Shown: piece after piece, positions 16,226 through 24,719 of the stretch
Position numbering within the stretch: the stretch's first letter is position 1
Layout: every line of letters begins with the position of its first letter
Source: Pseudomonas sp. GM48
Lineage (GTDB): Bacteria; Pseudomonadota; Gammaproteobacteria; Pseudomonadales; Pseudomonadaceae
Direction of reading: 5' to 3'
Length of the DNA: 59,542 nt
NCBI RefSeq assembly: GCF_000282335.1
Contig: NZ_AKJM01000120.1
Span: 1 to 59,542 of the forward strand
Made by a program: the position numbers and the translations under genes
Notes under the pieces: model-generated
Told to the model about the DNA's origin: nothing
The model's database searches: none
The model's input: the letters and a program-made list of their open reading frames with translations, nothing else

Positions 16226-16249
16226 ACGTTGCGCAAGGCGGAAAATTTA
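16226..16249 (-). promoter_or_regulatory. PvdS-dependent promoter of mbtH, overlapping the pvdH stop codon
   Basis: On the minus strand: TAAAT (16245-16249), 16-bp spacer, CGT (16226-16228). This is an exact TAAAT-N16-CGT iron-starvation promoter. The TAA of the -35 element is the stop codon of pvdH (16247-16249). Confidence 0.8.
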
Positions 16250-17647
16250 AGGATTGGCCGTGGCGGCGGCCAGGGCCCGGCCGAAAATCTCAGCCACGCG
16301 ATCGATTTGTGCAGCAGTAATCACCAGTGGCGGCAAAAAGCGCACCACCGCGCCATGCCGGCCACCGAGCTCCAGGATCAAGCCACGCTTGAGGCATTCG
16401 CGCTGTACCAGCGGTGCCAGGCGGGCGAAGGCCGGCGGGTGACCCTGGGCATCCAGCGCGCCAGTCGGGTCGACCAGTTCGACGCCGAGCATCAAGCCAC
16501 GCCCACGAATGTCCCCCAGTTGCGCAAAATCCCGTTGCAGGATGCGCAGGTGCCCGGCCAGGCGTTCGCCCATCGCGGCGGCATGCTCGCAGACCTTGTG
16601 TTCGACCAGATAACGCATCACCGCGGACCCGGCGGCCATGGCCATCTGGTTGCCACGGAACGTCCCGGCGTGGGCGCCCGGCAGCCAGGTGTCGAGCCAG
16701 TCGCGATAGACCACCACCGCCAGCGGCAGGCTGCCGCCGATGGCCTTGGACATCACCACGACATCGGGAATGATCCCGGCGTGCTCGAAGGCAAACATCT
16801 TGCCGGTGCGGGCGAAACCGCTCTGGATTTCATCGACGATCAGCGCGACGCCAGCCGCTTCGGTGATCCGCCTCACACCGCGCAACCAGTCCAGGTCCGC
16901 CGGGATCACCCCGCCCTCACCCTGCACCACTTCCACAATCACCGCCGCCGGCAATTGCACGCCAGCCTCGGGATCGTTGAGCAGATTTTCCAGATAACTC
17001 AGATTGGCCTTGACCCCTTGCGCGCCGCCGAGCCCGAACGGACAGCGATAATCGTAAGGGTACGGCATGAACTGCACGCCGCTGCCGAGCAAAGCGCCCA
17101 GGGGCTTTTTCGGCCCCAGGCTGCCCATCAGGCTCAACGCGCCCTGACTCATGCCGTGATACCCCCCCTGAAACGAGATCACGGTGCTGCGGCCGGTGGC
17201 GGTACGCACCAGTTTCAGTGCGGCTTCCACGGCGTCGGTGCCCGTGGGGCCACAGAACTGGATCTTCGCTTCAGCGGCCAAGGCAGGTGGCAGCAAGCCG
17301 AACAGGTCCTGGACGAACCGGTCCTTGACCGGTGTGGTCAGGTCCAGGGTGTGCAGCGGCAATTCATCGATCAGCACTTGTTGGATGGCTTCGATCACCA
17401 CCGGGTGGTTGTGTCCCAGGGCCAGGGTCCCGGCACCGGCCAGGCAGTCGATGAACGTGCGGCCTTCTACGTCTTCGACGTATATGCCCCTGGCGCGCTT
17501 GAGCGCCAGGGGAATGCGTCGCGGATAGCTGCGGGCATTGGATTCCTGCCGGCTCTGGCGGGCGAGCAATGGTGATTCGTTGAATTGATAAAGCGTCTCG
17601 GCGGACGTCGCCGGCTGCTCTTCGATAAGGCTGGTAGCGACTGACAT
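16247..17647 (-). CDS. pvdH: L-2,4-diaminobutyrate:2-oxoglutarate aminotransferase PvdH
   Basis: This 466-aa class-III PLP aminotransferase makes 2,4-diaminobutyrate from aspartate semialdehyde. Dab is the third residue built in by PvdL and part of the pyoverdine chromophore. Visible elements are 'CGPTGTDAVEAALKLVR' (phosphate binding), 'LIVDEIQSGFARTGKMFAFE' (Asp contacting the pyridine nitrogen), 'DVVVMSKAIGGSLPLAV' (PLP Lys) and 'GTFRGNQMAMAAG'. ATG 17647 is preceded by GAGGGG; an in-frame start at 17683 would add a non-conserved leader. An exact PvdS promoter lies about 100 bp upstream. mbtH follows from its own promoter. Confidence 0.92.
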   Translation of the reverse strand: MSVATSLIEEQPATSAETLYQFNESPLLARQSRQESNARSYPRRIPLALKRARGIYVEDVEGRTFIDCLAGAGTLALGHNHPVVIEAIQQVLIDELPLHTLDLTTPVKDRFVQDLFGLLPPALAAEAKIQFCGPTGTDAVEAALKLVRTATGRSTVISFQGGYHGMSQGALSLMGSLGPKKPLGALLGSGVQFMPYPYDYRCPFGLGGAQGVKANLSYLENLLNDPEAGVQLPAAVIVEVVQGEGGVIPADLDWLRGVRRITEAAGVALIVDEIQSGFARTGKMFAFEHAGIIPDVVVMSKAIGGSLPLAVVVYRDWLDTWLPGAHAGTFRGNQMAMAAGSAVMRYLVEHKVCEHAAAMGERLAGHLRILQRDFAQLGDIRGRGLMLGVELVDPTGALDAQGHPPAFARLAPLVQRECLKRGLILELGGRHGAVVRFLPPLVITAAQIDRVAEIFGRALAAATANP

Positions 17648-17750
17648 CTCTCGACCCCTCAATACGCTGTAGATAGTGACCAAAACTGCACACCGGGCAG
17701 GTACGCGTTCCGGTCACGGGGCGCACTTGTCAGGTTTTCCTGTTCTGGAA

Positions 17751-17774
17751 ACGCATCAGCGTCGAGAGGATTTA
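17751..17774 (-). promoter_or_regulatory. PvdS-dependent promoter of pvdH
   Basis: On the minus strand: CTAAATCC with TAAAT at 17770-17774, 16-bp spacer, CGT at 17751-17753. Both the core and the flanking CC match the iron-starvation box. It is about 105 bp upstream of the pvdH start. Confidence 0.85.
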
Positions 17775-17813
17775 GACTTTGGCTCGGTTTTCTCAGAGGT
17801 AACTGCAATCCCT

Positions 17814-17904
17814 TGTGGGAGCGGGCTTGCTCGCGAAGGCGGCGTTACAGTCGACATAGATGTCGAATGTAATGGCCTCTTCGCGAGCAAGCCCGCTCCC
17901 ACAG
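17814..17904. repeat. REP doublet
   Basis: Direct core at 17814-17837 and inverted core at 17880-17904 with a ~42-bp centre. It separates the pvdH promoter from the 3' end of dsbS. Confidence 0.9.
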
Positions 17905-17920
17905 GGGATGGTGGTGTTTT

Positions 17921-19246
17921 TCAGGCCGGTTGCAATGGCATCGTCAGCTCGACCCGCAAGCCGTCCGGCCGGCTATCGAAATGCAACGTGCAACCGCAAC
18001 GCTGAACGATGGCCTGGACAATCGCCAGCCCCAGACCACAACCGGTGCTCTGGCCGTTGCGCCAGAAGCGCTGGGTCAGGTGTTGCAGATCTTCTTCGGC
18101 AATCCCCGGCCCATGGTCGCGCACCACGAACTGCACACGATTGCCGGTGGTTTCCAGGCTCAACTCCACCGCTTTGTCGGCGGGAGTATGCCGCAGAGCG
18201 TTGTCGAGCAAGTTGCGCAGCGCGGCAATCGACAGCACGGCGGGCATTTGTACCGGCGCAGCGGAGACCTTGCCCGGCGCCTGGAACCTGATGCGCTGAC
18301 GATCGCCGCTCGCCGCGTCCTGGATCGCCAGTTTCGCCACTTGTTCGGCGTTGCATTGCACACCGTCGTCGAACGACAGGCTGCCCTCGACGCGCGCCAG
18401 CAGCAGCAATTGTTCGAGGGTCCGGTGCATGCGGTCCGCCCCCTCTTCGGCCCGGGCCAGGGACTGATCCCGGGCGTTGCCGTCGGTCATCCGTGCCACT
18501 TGCAGGTGGGTCTTGATCGCGGTCAGCGGGCTGCGCAGTTCGTGAGCCGCATCACCGGTCAGGCGACGCTCGCGCTCGATGGTCTTGCCAATGCGCTGGA
18601 GCAACTGGTTCTGGGTTTCCAGCAGGGGTTGCAACTCGCTGGGCAACGGCTGAATCTGCAACGGTTCGAGGGAGTCGGCACTGCGCCGCATCAAGGCATC
18701 ACGCATGCGGTTGAGCGGCGCCAACCCCTGGCCGATGCCCAGCCACAGCAGGCACAAACATCCGAGCAACGCCACGCCCACCGGCACCGAAGCGGCCAGC
18801 AGGATCGACATGTTCAAGGCCTCGCGCTCAATCTGCCGGTCGGCGGTGGTGATGCGCAGATCGCCCCGGGCCAATGTGAAGCTGCGCCACGGCGCGCCGT
18901 CGATCATTTGGTCGTGAAAACCGAGTTTCTCGGCTTCCAGTGCCTGCTGCGGATCGGTGTGACTGCGGGCGAGGATTTCACCACGCAACGAGCTGACCTG
19001 ACACGCCATGCCACCCGGAATGTTCAGTTGTTCGGCGCTGAAGTGGGTGCCCTCGCCCTTGCTCGACACGGGCGGCAGTTGCTCCATCAGGCCGGCGACC
19101 ATGCGCGCCGACGCCACCAGGCGCTGGTCGAGGGAAAACATCATTTGATTGCGCAAATCGCTGAGCATCCAGGCCGCGGCCAGGGCCCAGATCAACGTAA
19201 ACGCGGCGCCGAGCGTCAGGCTCAGGCGCAAACGCAGACTCATCAC
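17921..19246 (-). CDS. dsbS: Sensor histidine kinase DsbS (copper-responsive type)
   Basis: This 441-aa membrane kinase has a first helix at about 8-28, a periplasmic sensor region (about 30-145), a second helix at about 147-170, HAMP-like linker, HisKA with 'GDAAHELRSPLTAIKTHLQ' (phosphoaccepting His) and HATPase with 'NLLDNALRHTP', DHGPGIAEED and GCGLGLAIVQ. It is the QseC/PmrB class. The periplasmic region has one cysteine (GGMACQVSS), residue 82 counting from GTG 19246; Cys82 is the reported Cu(I)-sensing residue of P. aeruginosa DsbS. GTG 19246 overlaps the dsbR stop; an ATG one codon later (19243) is the alternative. Neighbours dsbR and dsbDEG agree with this identity. Confidence 0.82.
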   Translation of the reverse strand: MMSLRLRLSLTLGAAFTLIWALAAAWMLSDLRNQMMFSLDQRLVASARMVAGLMEQLPPVSSKGEGTHFSAEQLNIPGGMACQVSSLRGEILARSHTDPQQALEAEKLGFHDQMIDGAPWRSFTLARGDLRITTADRQIEREALNMSILLAASVPVGVALLGCLCLLWLGIGQGLAPLNRMRDALMRRSADSLEPLQIQPLPSELQPLLETQNQLLQRIGKTIERERRLTGDAAHELRSPLTAIKTHLQVARMTDGNARDQSLARAEEGADRMHRTLEQLLLLARVEGSLSFDDGVQCNAEQVAKLAIQDAASGDRQRIRFQAPGKVSAAPVQMPAVLSIAALRNLLDNALRHTPADKAVELSLETTGNRVQFVVRDHGPGIAEEDLQHLTQRFWRNGQSTGCGLGLAIVQAIVQRCGCTLHFDSRPDGLRVELTMPLQPA

Positions 19247-19923
19247 TTCGATTCTTCTCCGCCATCAGCCGGCCCCAGGCGATAGCCCAGGCCGCGCACG
19301 GTCTCGACAATGCCATTGCCGAGTTTGCGCCGCAGGTGATGGATATGGACGTTGAGGGCGTTGCTCTCCAACTCGTCGTTGAAGCCGTAGACACTGTCCT
19401 TGAGTTGCTCGGTGGACAGCACCCGGCCACGGTTATGCAGCAAGGCTTGCAGCAATGACTGCTCGCGACGCGACAGGTCCACCGGTTGCCCCGCGAGTGT
19501 GGTTTCGCGACTGCTCGGGTCGTAGGTCAGGGCTCCGTGTTCAATCAGGTTGACGCTACGCCCCGCCACCCGTCGCAACAGCGTATGCAGCCGTGCAGCC
19601 AGTTCACGCAAGTCGAACGGTTTGAGCAGATAGTCGTCGGCACCGGCTTGCAGGCCATCGACGCGGTCGGTGACCGAATCACGCGCGGTGAGGATCAAAA
19701 CCGGCAACTCCAGACCTTGTTGGCGTAGCTGCTGCAGCAGCTTGAGCCCGTCTTCGTCCGGCAGCCCGAGGTCGAGCACCATCACGTCGAACTCCGCCAC
19801 CTTGAGCATCGCCCGGGCCGCAGACGCCGTGGCCACGTGCTCCACGGTCAGACCCTGGGCGGTCAGGCCGGCGACGATGCCGCTGGCGATCAGCTCATCG
19901 TCTTCGCAAACCAGTACGTGCAT
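19243..19923 (-). CDS. dsbR: Response regulator DsbR (OmpR/PmrA type)
   Basis: This 226-aa protein has a receiver domain (MHVLVCEDDELIASGI at the start; phosphoaccepting Asp in VMVLDLGLPDEDG; TARDSVTD; Lys in YLLKPFDLREL) and a winged-helix DNA-binding domain ('SRREQSLLQALLHNRGRVLS' to 'NALNVHIHHLRRKLGNGIVETVRGLGYRL'). ATG 19923 is the natural start because the receiver begins there; the frame is open further upstream. Its stop overlaps the dsbS start. In P. aeruginosa DsbR activates dsbDEG when copper keeps DsbS from dephosphorylating it. A direct-repeat element suited to this class lies before dsbD at 21164-21179. Confidence 0.82.
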   Translation of the reverse strand: MHVLVCEDDELIASGIVAGLTAQGLTVEHVATASAARAMLKVAEFDVMVLDLGLPDEDGLKLLQQLRQQGLELPVLILTARDSVTDRVDGLQAGADDYLLKPFDLRELAARLHTLLRRVAGRSVNLIEHGALTYDPSSRETTLAGQPVDLSRREQSLLQALLHNRGRVLSTEQLKDSVYGFNDELESNALNVHIHHLRRKLGNGIVETVRGLGYRLGPADGGEESK

Positions 19924-20120
19924 GGGGAAACCTGTAGAAAAGTGTTGATTAAAAGGCCACCGGGTTAACTCAGGATTATGCCTTGACCCGGTAACCGCTG
20001 TCGTTCTCAAGACAGGTGGCCCGTCGAGTGCGCGATACATATGTACCGCACTCGCGCCTGTTCGCCTGAATAACCTGTGTATCGAACCACCCCAATCAAT
20101 CATCAACACAGGTATCGATT

Positions 20121-21089
20121 ATGTATACACATTCATCCGCTTTGACGACGCTGTTCGGCTTGCTCAATACGCTTGGCAGGCTGATCGGCCGATTTACCGA
20201 TCAGCAAGACTCCGCCCGGAAAAAGGGCCTGGAACTTTATAATCTGGGAGAATTCCGCAGTTCGGAGGCCTATCTGACGATTGCCGCGACCGCAGGGGAT
20301 AGTGAATCGCAGTACGCACTCGCAGAAGTCATCAGACGCCGGGAAAAAAGCCTCGATGAGAAAGATAAAACCCACGCCGACAAAGACTGGTATGCGCGGG
20401 CAGCGGCTCAAGGCGACATCTACGCCCTGCTGCGATTGGCAGATAAAGCGTCTCTTGAAAAAGCCAAAACACTTGCGCAAGCACGTGCCGACAGTGGCGA
20501 CGGCCAAGCCATGCTGCAACTTTATGAAATGACCAAGGATATCGCCTGGCTTAAAAAATCGGCTGAAGCAAATTTTCTGGAAGGGCAATACATACTGGCA
20601 CTCGTGTATGACAAGGACCACACCCTCATTCCGGATGCGGTTGAACGCAGGACCACTATCGACAGCTGGCTCAAACGTGCCGCCGAGGGAGGCTTTTCCA
20701 AAGCGATGCATTGGTACAGCAATCGTCCACCCATCAGCCAGGATCTTCCTGCCAGGAGAGAGTGGGTGATAAAACGGGCGCAATTTAACGATGTAAACGC
20801 TGTGCTCGAGTACGGGTATGGGCTCGGTGGTGTCTACGAGGATGAGGACGGAGTCGACACCGAATATGGCTTTGAGAAGGACCTGATCAAAGGTTACGGT
20901 CTCATTTGGCTGGTGCTGGACACCACTCGAGAATTTTGGCGATACAACGAGGCGTCGAATAACCTTTCCGAGATTGCGAAAGACATGTCCAGCGCAGACA
21001 TGGAAGCGGGCAAGGCGTTTGCGCAAGAGTGGAAGGGTACGCATCCCCCAATGTGGGAATGCCGATTGACCTACAGCGATCTTAATTAA
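20121..21089 (+). CDS. Sel1-like/TPR-type repeat protein, unknown function
   Basis: This 322-aa, mostly helical protein carries degenerate Sel1-like repeats: 'EAYLTIAATAGDSESQYALAEV', 'DWYARAAAQGDIYALLRLAD', 'WLKKSAEANFLEGQYILALVYD' and 'WLKRAAEGGFSKAMHWYS' (about residues 48-230). The alternating AAxxGxxxAxxxLA pattern is characteristic. The N-terminal 'ALTTLFGLLNTLGRLIGRF' is hydrophobic enough for a weak anchor. The region from 240 on is not repeat-like. Such proteins scaffold complexes; no partner is evident. It lies between dsbR (divergent) and dsbD, where P. aeruginosa has the regulator directly next to dsbD, so it may be an insertion in this lineage. Confidence 0.7.
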   Translation: MYTHSSALTTLFGLLNTLGRLIGRFTDQQDSARKKGLELYNLGEFRSSEAYLTIAATAGDSESQYALAEVIRRREKSLDEKDKTHADKDWYARAAAQGDIYALLRLADKASLEKAKTLAQARADSGDGQAMLQLYEMTKDIAWLKKSAEANFLEGQYILALVYDKDHTLIPDAVERRTTIDSWLKRAAEGGFSKAMHWYSNRPPISQDLPARREWVIKRAQFNDVNAVLEYGYGLGGVYEDEDGVDTEYGFEKDLIKGYGLIWLVLDTTREFWRYNEASNNLSEIAKDMSSADMEAGKAFAQEWKGTHPPMWECRLTYSDLN

Positions 21090-21163
21090 TCCAGCGAGGG
21101 CGATTCGCGCTGCTATTCAGGATTTCAGCGCGAATCAATCCAGCAACCAAATGTGTCCGGTTC

Positions 21164-21179
21164 GTTAACACCCGGTTAA
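21164..21179 (+). promoter_or_regulatory. Candidate DsbR binding site upstream of dsbD
   Basis: GTTAACACCCGGTTAA contains two GTTAA half-sites in direct order, 11 bp start to start, the spacing used by PmrA/QseB-type regulators (TTAA-N7-TTAA). It lies 50-65 bp before the dsbD ATG, with a possible -10 (GACAAT) at about 21199. Assignment to DsbR is an inference from class, position and known regulation. Confidence 0.4.
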
Positions 21180-21228
21180 TCGGCGGCCATCATCGTGCCC
21201 GACAATAGCAATTTTCAAGGCTCTGTCG

Positions 21229-22971
21229 ATGCGCGGTATTTTTGTTTTTATGATCTGGCTGTTTGCCAGCTTTGCTCAAGCAGCCACCGGGAATAACCCT
21301 TTCGAGAGCAAGCCCGACTTTCTGCCCGTCGAAAAAGCCTTTGTCTTCACCTCGGAACGCCTTGAATCCGGTGAAACCCAATTGTTCTGGCAGATCGCCG
21401 ACGGCTACTACCTGTATCAGCAGCGGCTGAAGTTCGATGGATTGCCTGCCGGGCAGCATCCTGCGCTGCCGCAGGGTGAAGCCCACAGCGACGAGTTTTT
21501 CGGTGAACAGCAAGTCTATCGCCAGGGTCTGGAACTGAAGATTCCGGCGGGTGCCAGCGGTCAGATCAAGGTCAGTTACCAGGGCTGTGCCGATGCCGGC
21601 TTGTGTTATCCGCCGCAAACCAAAGTCGTGGACCTGAGCAATACCAATGCGTTGAACACGACCACCGAAGCACCCGACCAGGCGCTGGCCAGCAGCCTGC
21701 AACAACGGGCGCTGGGCTGGAGCCTTTTGCTGTTCTTCGGCTTGGGCCTGTTGCTGGCCTTCGCGCCTTGTTCTTTGCCGATGTTGCCGATTCTGGCCGG
21801 GTTGATTGTCGGCAGTGGCGCCACGCCCAAGCGTGCTTTCGCCCTGGCCAGCAGTTACGTGGTCAGCATGGCGCTGGTGTATGCGGCGATGGGTGTCCTG
21901 GCCGCATCCCTCGGGGCGAACCTGCAAGCCTGGTTGCAGAACCCCTGGCTGCTGGGGAGTTTCGCGGCGATTTTCGTGCTGCTGGCACTGCCGATGTTCG
22001 GCTTCTTCGAACTGCAACTGCCGGTGGCCTTGCGCGATCGCCTGGAAAACGTCTCGCGCAATCAACGCGGCGGCAGTTTGATCGGCGCCGGGGCACTGGG
22101 TGCCCTGTCGGGTCTGCTGGTCGGCCCGTGCATGACCGCACCGCTGGCCGGCGCGCTGCTCTACATCGCGCAAAGCGGTAACGCGCTGCATGGCGGATTG
22201 ATTCTGTTCGCCATGGGCATTGGCATCGGTGTGCCGCTGCTGTTGCTGGTGACCGTCGGCAATCGCTTCATGCCCAAGCCTGGCGCCTGGATGAACCTGG
22301 TCAAAGGCATTTTCGGCTTCCTGTTCCTCGCCACCGCATTGTTGATGCTGCGCCCGGTGCTGGACGAATCCCTGTGGGTCGGCGTGTGTGGTGCGCTGCT
22401 GTTGATCGCGGCCTACAGCACCTGGAAACAGTCGGAAGGTTTCGGCCGCACCGCGCACCTGTTTGGCGCCAGTTCGTTGCTGCTCGGTTTATGGGGCGCA
22501 ATGTTGGTGGTCGGTGCGGCCGGTGGTAGCGATGATCCGTTCAAGCCATTGCAGGTCTACCGCGCCTCGAACCAGGCTGCGGCCGCCGTACCGGTTGGCC
22601 ACGATGCCTTCACCACCATCAAGGATCCGCAGGCACTGCAACGGGAACTCGACGCCGCGCAGGCTCAGGGCCAGTGGGTGCTGCTCGACTACTATGCCGA
22701 CTGGTGCGTGTCGTGCAAGGTCATGGAAAAACAGGTCTTCGGCAAAACCCGTGTCCTCGAAGCCTTGAGCGATGTGCGCTTGCTCCGGCTGGACGTCACC
22801 GCCGACAATGCCGCCAGCCGCGAACTGCTCGCTCGTTACAAAGTGCCAGGGCCACCGAGCCTGCTGTGGATTGGCGCTGACGGCGAAGAGCGGCGCAGCC
22901 AGCGCATCACCGGCGAGGTCGATGCGCAAACTTTCCTGCAACGCTGGACCATCACCCGAGACGCCCGTTAA
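21229..22971 (+). CDS. dsbD: Thiol:disulfide interchange protein DsbD
   Basis: This 580-aa membrane protein passes electrons from cytoplasmic thioredoxin to the periplasm. It has a signal peptide (about 1-19), an N-terminal immunoglobulin-like domain with the cysteine pair in 'GCADAGLCYPPQTK' (about 117-130), a membrane domain of about eight helices with cysteines in 'LAFAPCSLPMLP' and 'GLLVGPCMTAPLAG', and a C-terminal thioredoxin domain with CVSC in 'YYADWCVSCKVMEKQVF' (about 484-500). All six redox cysteines are present. It starts the dsbDEG operon and overlaps dsbE by one base (TAATG). Confidence 0.93.
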   Translation: MRGIFVFMIWLFASFAQAATGNNPFESKPDFLPVEKAFVFTSERLESGETQLFWQIADGYYLYQQRLKFDGLPAGQHPALPQGEAHSDEFFGEQQVYRQGLELKIPAGASGQIKVSYQGCADAGLCYPPQTKVVDLSNTNALNTTTEAPDQALASSLQQRALGWSLLLFFGLGLLLAFAPCSLPMLPILAGLIVGSGATPKRAFALASSYVVSMALVYAAMGVLAASLGANLQAWLQNPWLLGSFAAIFVLLALPMFGFFELQLPVALRDRLENVSRNQRGGSLIGAGALGALSGLLVGPCMTAPLAGALLYIAQSGNALHGGLILFAMGIGIGVPLLLLVTVGNRFMPKPGAWMNLVKGIFGFLFLATALLMLRPVLDESLWVGVCGALLLIAAYSTWKQSEGFGRTAHLFGASSLLLGLWGAMLVVGAAGGSDDPFKPLQVYRASNQAAAAVPVGHDAFTTIKDPQALQRELDAAQAQGQWVLLDYYADWCVSCKVMEKQVFGKTRVLEALSDVRLLRLDVTADNAASRELLARYKVPGPPSLLWIGADGEERRSQRITGEVDAQTFLQRWTITRDAR

Positions 22972-23825
22972 TGCTGACCTTCACCCTCGGCACCTTTGCC
23001 ATCGCGCTCAATCACCTGCTGTTGATCAGTGCGCTGGCGCTGGCCACTTTTGTTGGCTGGCGGGTGGCCAGGCGTGGGGGTGAAAACCCCGAGTCGGTAC
23101 TGTTCAGCCTCTTTCTGCTGGGTATGCTGGCAGCCCGAGTCAGCTTCGTGGCGGTCTATTGGGCGCACTATCGCAATAATCCGTGGCAGGTCATCGACCT
23201 GCGCGATGGCGGTTTCCTCGCCTGGCCGGGGGTGATTGTCGTTTTGCTTGCCACGCTGTATCGCGGCTGGCGTCGCCCGGGTTTACGCCGTCCATTGGGC
23301 TTTGGTGTGGTCAGCGGCCTGGCGTTCTGGCTGTTGGCGACGTTCTCACTGTCGATTTATGAACAAGGCACACGCCTGCCGGAAATCACCTTGAAAAACG
23401 CCGCCGGAGAAGTCGTGCAATTGGCCGACTACAAGGGGGGCCCGTTGGTGATCAATCTCTGGGCCACCTGGTGCCCGCCATGTCGCCGTGAAATGCCGGT
23501 GCTGGAAAACGCCCAGCAACACCGGCCGGACCTGACGTTCCTGTTCGTCAATCAGGCGGAAAGCATGCAAAGCGTTGCGACCTTTCTGGAAACCCAGGGC
23601 CTGAGCCTGACCAACGTGCTGTTCGACGGCGGCGGGCGTCTGAGCCAGGCCGTCGGTTCCATGGCATTGCCGACTACGCTGTTCTATAGCCCCGAAGGTC
23701 GTCTGCTGGGCAGTCATCTGGGCGAGCTGTCGGAAGCCAGCCTGGCCCGCGCACTGGAAAACTTCGACACCGTTCCCGTCACCTCTTCAAGGAAACTGCC
23801 ATGCCCCGCCTCCGCCACCTGCTGA
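22971..23825 (+). CDS. dsbE: TlpA/DsbE-like thioredoxin with an N-terminal degenerate Lgt-like membrane domain
   Basis: This 284-aa fusion has about four transmembrane helices in residues 1-130 and a periplasmic TlpA-type thioredoxin from about 135 with the active site NLWATWCPPCRREMP (CPPC, about 165-168) and the cis-proline in 'SMALPTTLFYS'. The membrane part 'AARVSFVAVYWAHYRNNPWQVIDLRDGGFLAWPGVI' resembles prolipoprotein diacylglyceryl transferase (Lgt), but the HGGLxG motif has become LAWPGV, so transferase activity is unlikely. It may be electron-linked to DsbD. It overlaps dsbD by one base and dsbG by 25. The P. aeruginosa counterpart is PA2477. Confidence 0.8.
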   Translation: MLTFTLGTFAIALNHLLLISALALATFVGWRVARRGGENPESVLFSLFLLGMLAARVSFVAVYWAHYRNNPWQVIDLRDGGFLAWPGVIVVLLATLYRGWRRPGLRRPLGFGVVSGLAFWLLATFSLSIYEQGTRLPEITLKNAAGEVVQLADYKGGPLVINLWATWCPPCRREMPVLENAQQHRPDLTFLFVNQAESMQSVATFLETQGLSLTNVLFDGGGRLSQAVGSMALPTTLFYSPEGRLLGSHLGELSEASLARALENFDTVPVTSSRKLPCPASATC

Positions 23826-24568
23826 CCCTGAGCCTCGGTGCTGCCCTGTTGCACCTGCCGTCGGTACAGGCCGAAGAGTTGCCCGATGCCATCAAGAAAA
23901 TCGAGGCCAAGGGTGCGAAAATCGTCGGTCAGTTCGATGCCCCCGACGGCTTGCGCGGTTATGCCGCGCAATACCAGAGCCGCGGCATGGCGCTGTACCT
24001 GACTCCGGATGGCAAACACGTGTTGCTGGGCAACTTGTATGACGCCGAAGGCAATGACCTGAGCAGCGCGCCATTGCAGAAACTGGTGTACGCACCGATG
24101 GCCAAGGAAGTCTGGGCCAAGTTCGAAACCAGCAACTGGATCGGCGACGGCAAAAAGGATGCGCCGCGCGTGGTGTACCTGTTCAGTGACCCGAACTGCC
24201 CGTACTGCAATATGTTCTGGGAACAGGCCCGGCCGTGGGTCAAGGCTGGAAAGGTGCAACTGCGTCACATCATGGTAGGCATCATCCGCGAAGACAGCCC
24301 GGGGAAATCCGCCGCACTGCTAGCGGCCAAAGACCCGGAAAAAGCCCTGCAGGATCACGAAGCCGCTGGCAAGGACAGTTCGCTCAAGGCCTTGAAAGAT
24401 GTGCCGCCAGCGATTCAGGCAAAATTCGCGGCCAACATGCAATTGATGGAAGAGCTGGAGCTGCAGGCGACGCCAGCGATTTTCTACATGGACGACAAGG
24501 GCAATCTGCAACAGCAGCAAGGCGCGCCCTCGCCGGACAAGTTGGTGAAGATTCTCGGGCCGAAGTAG
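23801..24568 (+). CDS. dsbG: Thiol:disulfide interchange protein DsbG
   Basis: This 255-aa periplasmic protein (signal peptide about 1-24, ending SVQA-EEL) has an N-terminal dimerisation domain and a C-terminal thioredoxin fold with the active site 'VYLFSDPNCPYCNMFWEQ' (CPYC, about residues 134-137) and cis-proline 'LQATPAIFYMD'. DsbG protects single cysteines from sulfenylation and isomerises disulfides; DsbD keeps it reduced. Its start lies 25 bases inside the end of dsbE, so translation is coupled. A REP doublet follows. Confidence 0.9.
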   Translation: MPRLRHLLTLSLGAALLHLPSVQAEELPDAIKKIEAKGAKIVGQFDAPDGLRGYAAQYQSRGMALYLTPDGKHVLLGNLYDAEGNDLSSAPLQKLVYAPMAKEVWAKFETSNWIGDGKKDAPRVVYLFSDPNCPYCNMFWEQARPWVKAGKVQLRHIMVGIIREDSPGKSAALLAAKDPEKALQDHEAAGKDSSLKALKDVPPAIQAKFAANMQLMEELELQATPAIFYMDDKGNLQQQQGAPSPDKLVKILGPK

Positions 24569-24603
24569 TTTTACCTACAGATTTGCGATGACAGTACTGA
24601 CGC

Positions 24604-24695
24604 CTTCGCGGGCAAGCCCGCTCCCACAAGGGGTAGTGGTGAACATATGATTTGTGCACACCAGAACTCCCTGTGGGAGCGGGCTTGCCCGCGAT
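24604..24695. repeat. REP doublet with 'GCCCGC' variant cores
   Basis: Inverted cores at 24604-24627 and 24672-24695 carry TTGCCCGCGA in place of TTGCTCGCGA in both arms. The paired change keeps the arms complementary, marking a distinct REP subtype. It sits between the convergent ends of dsbG and pvdL. Confidence 0.88.
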
Positions 24696-24719
24696 GAGGC
24701 CGGTACAAACACTAGAGAA

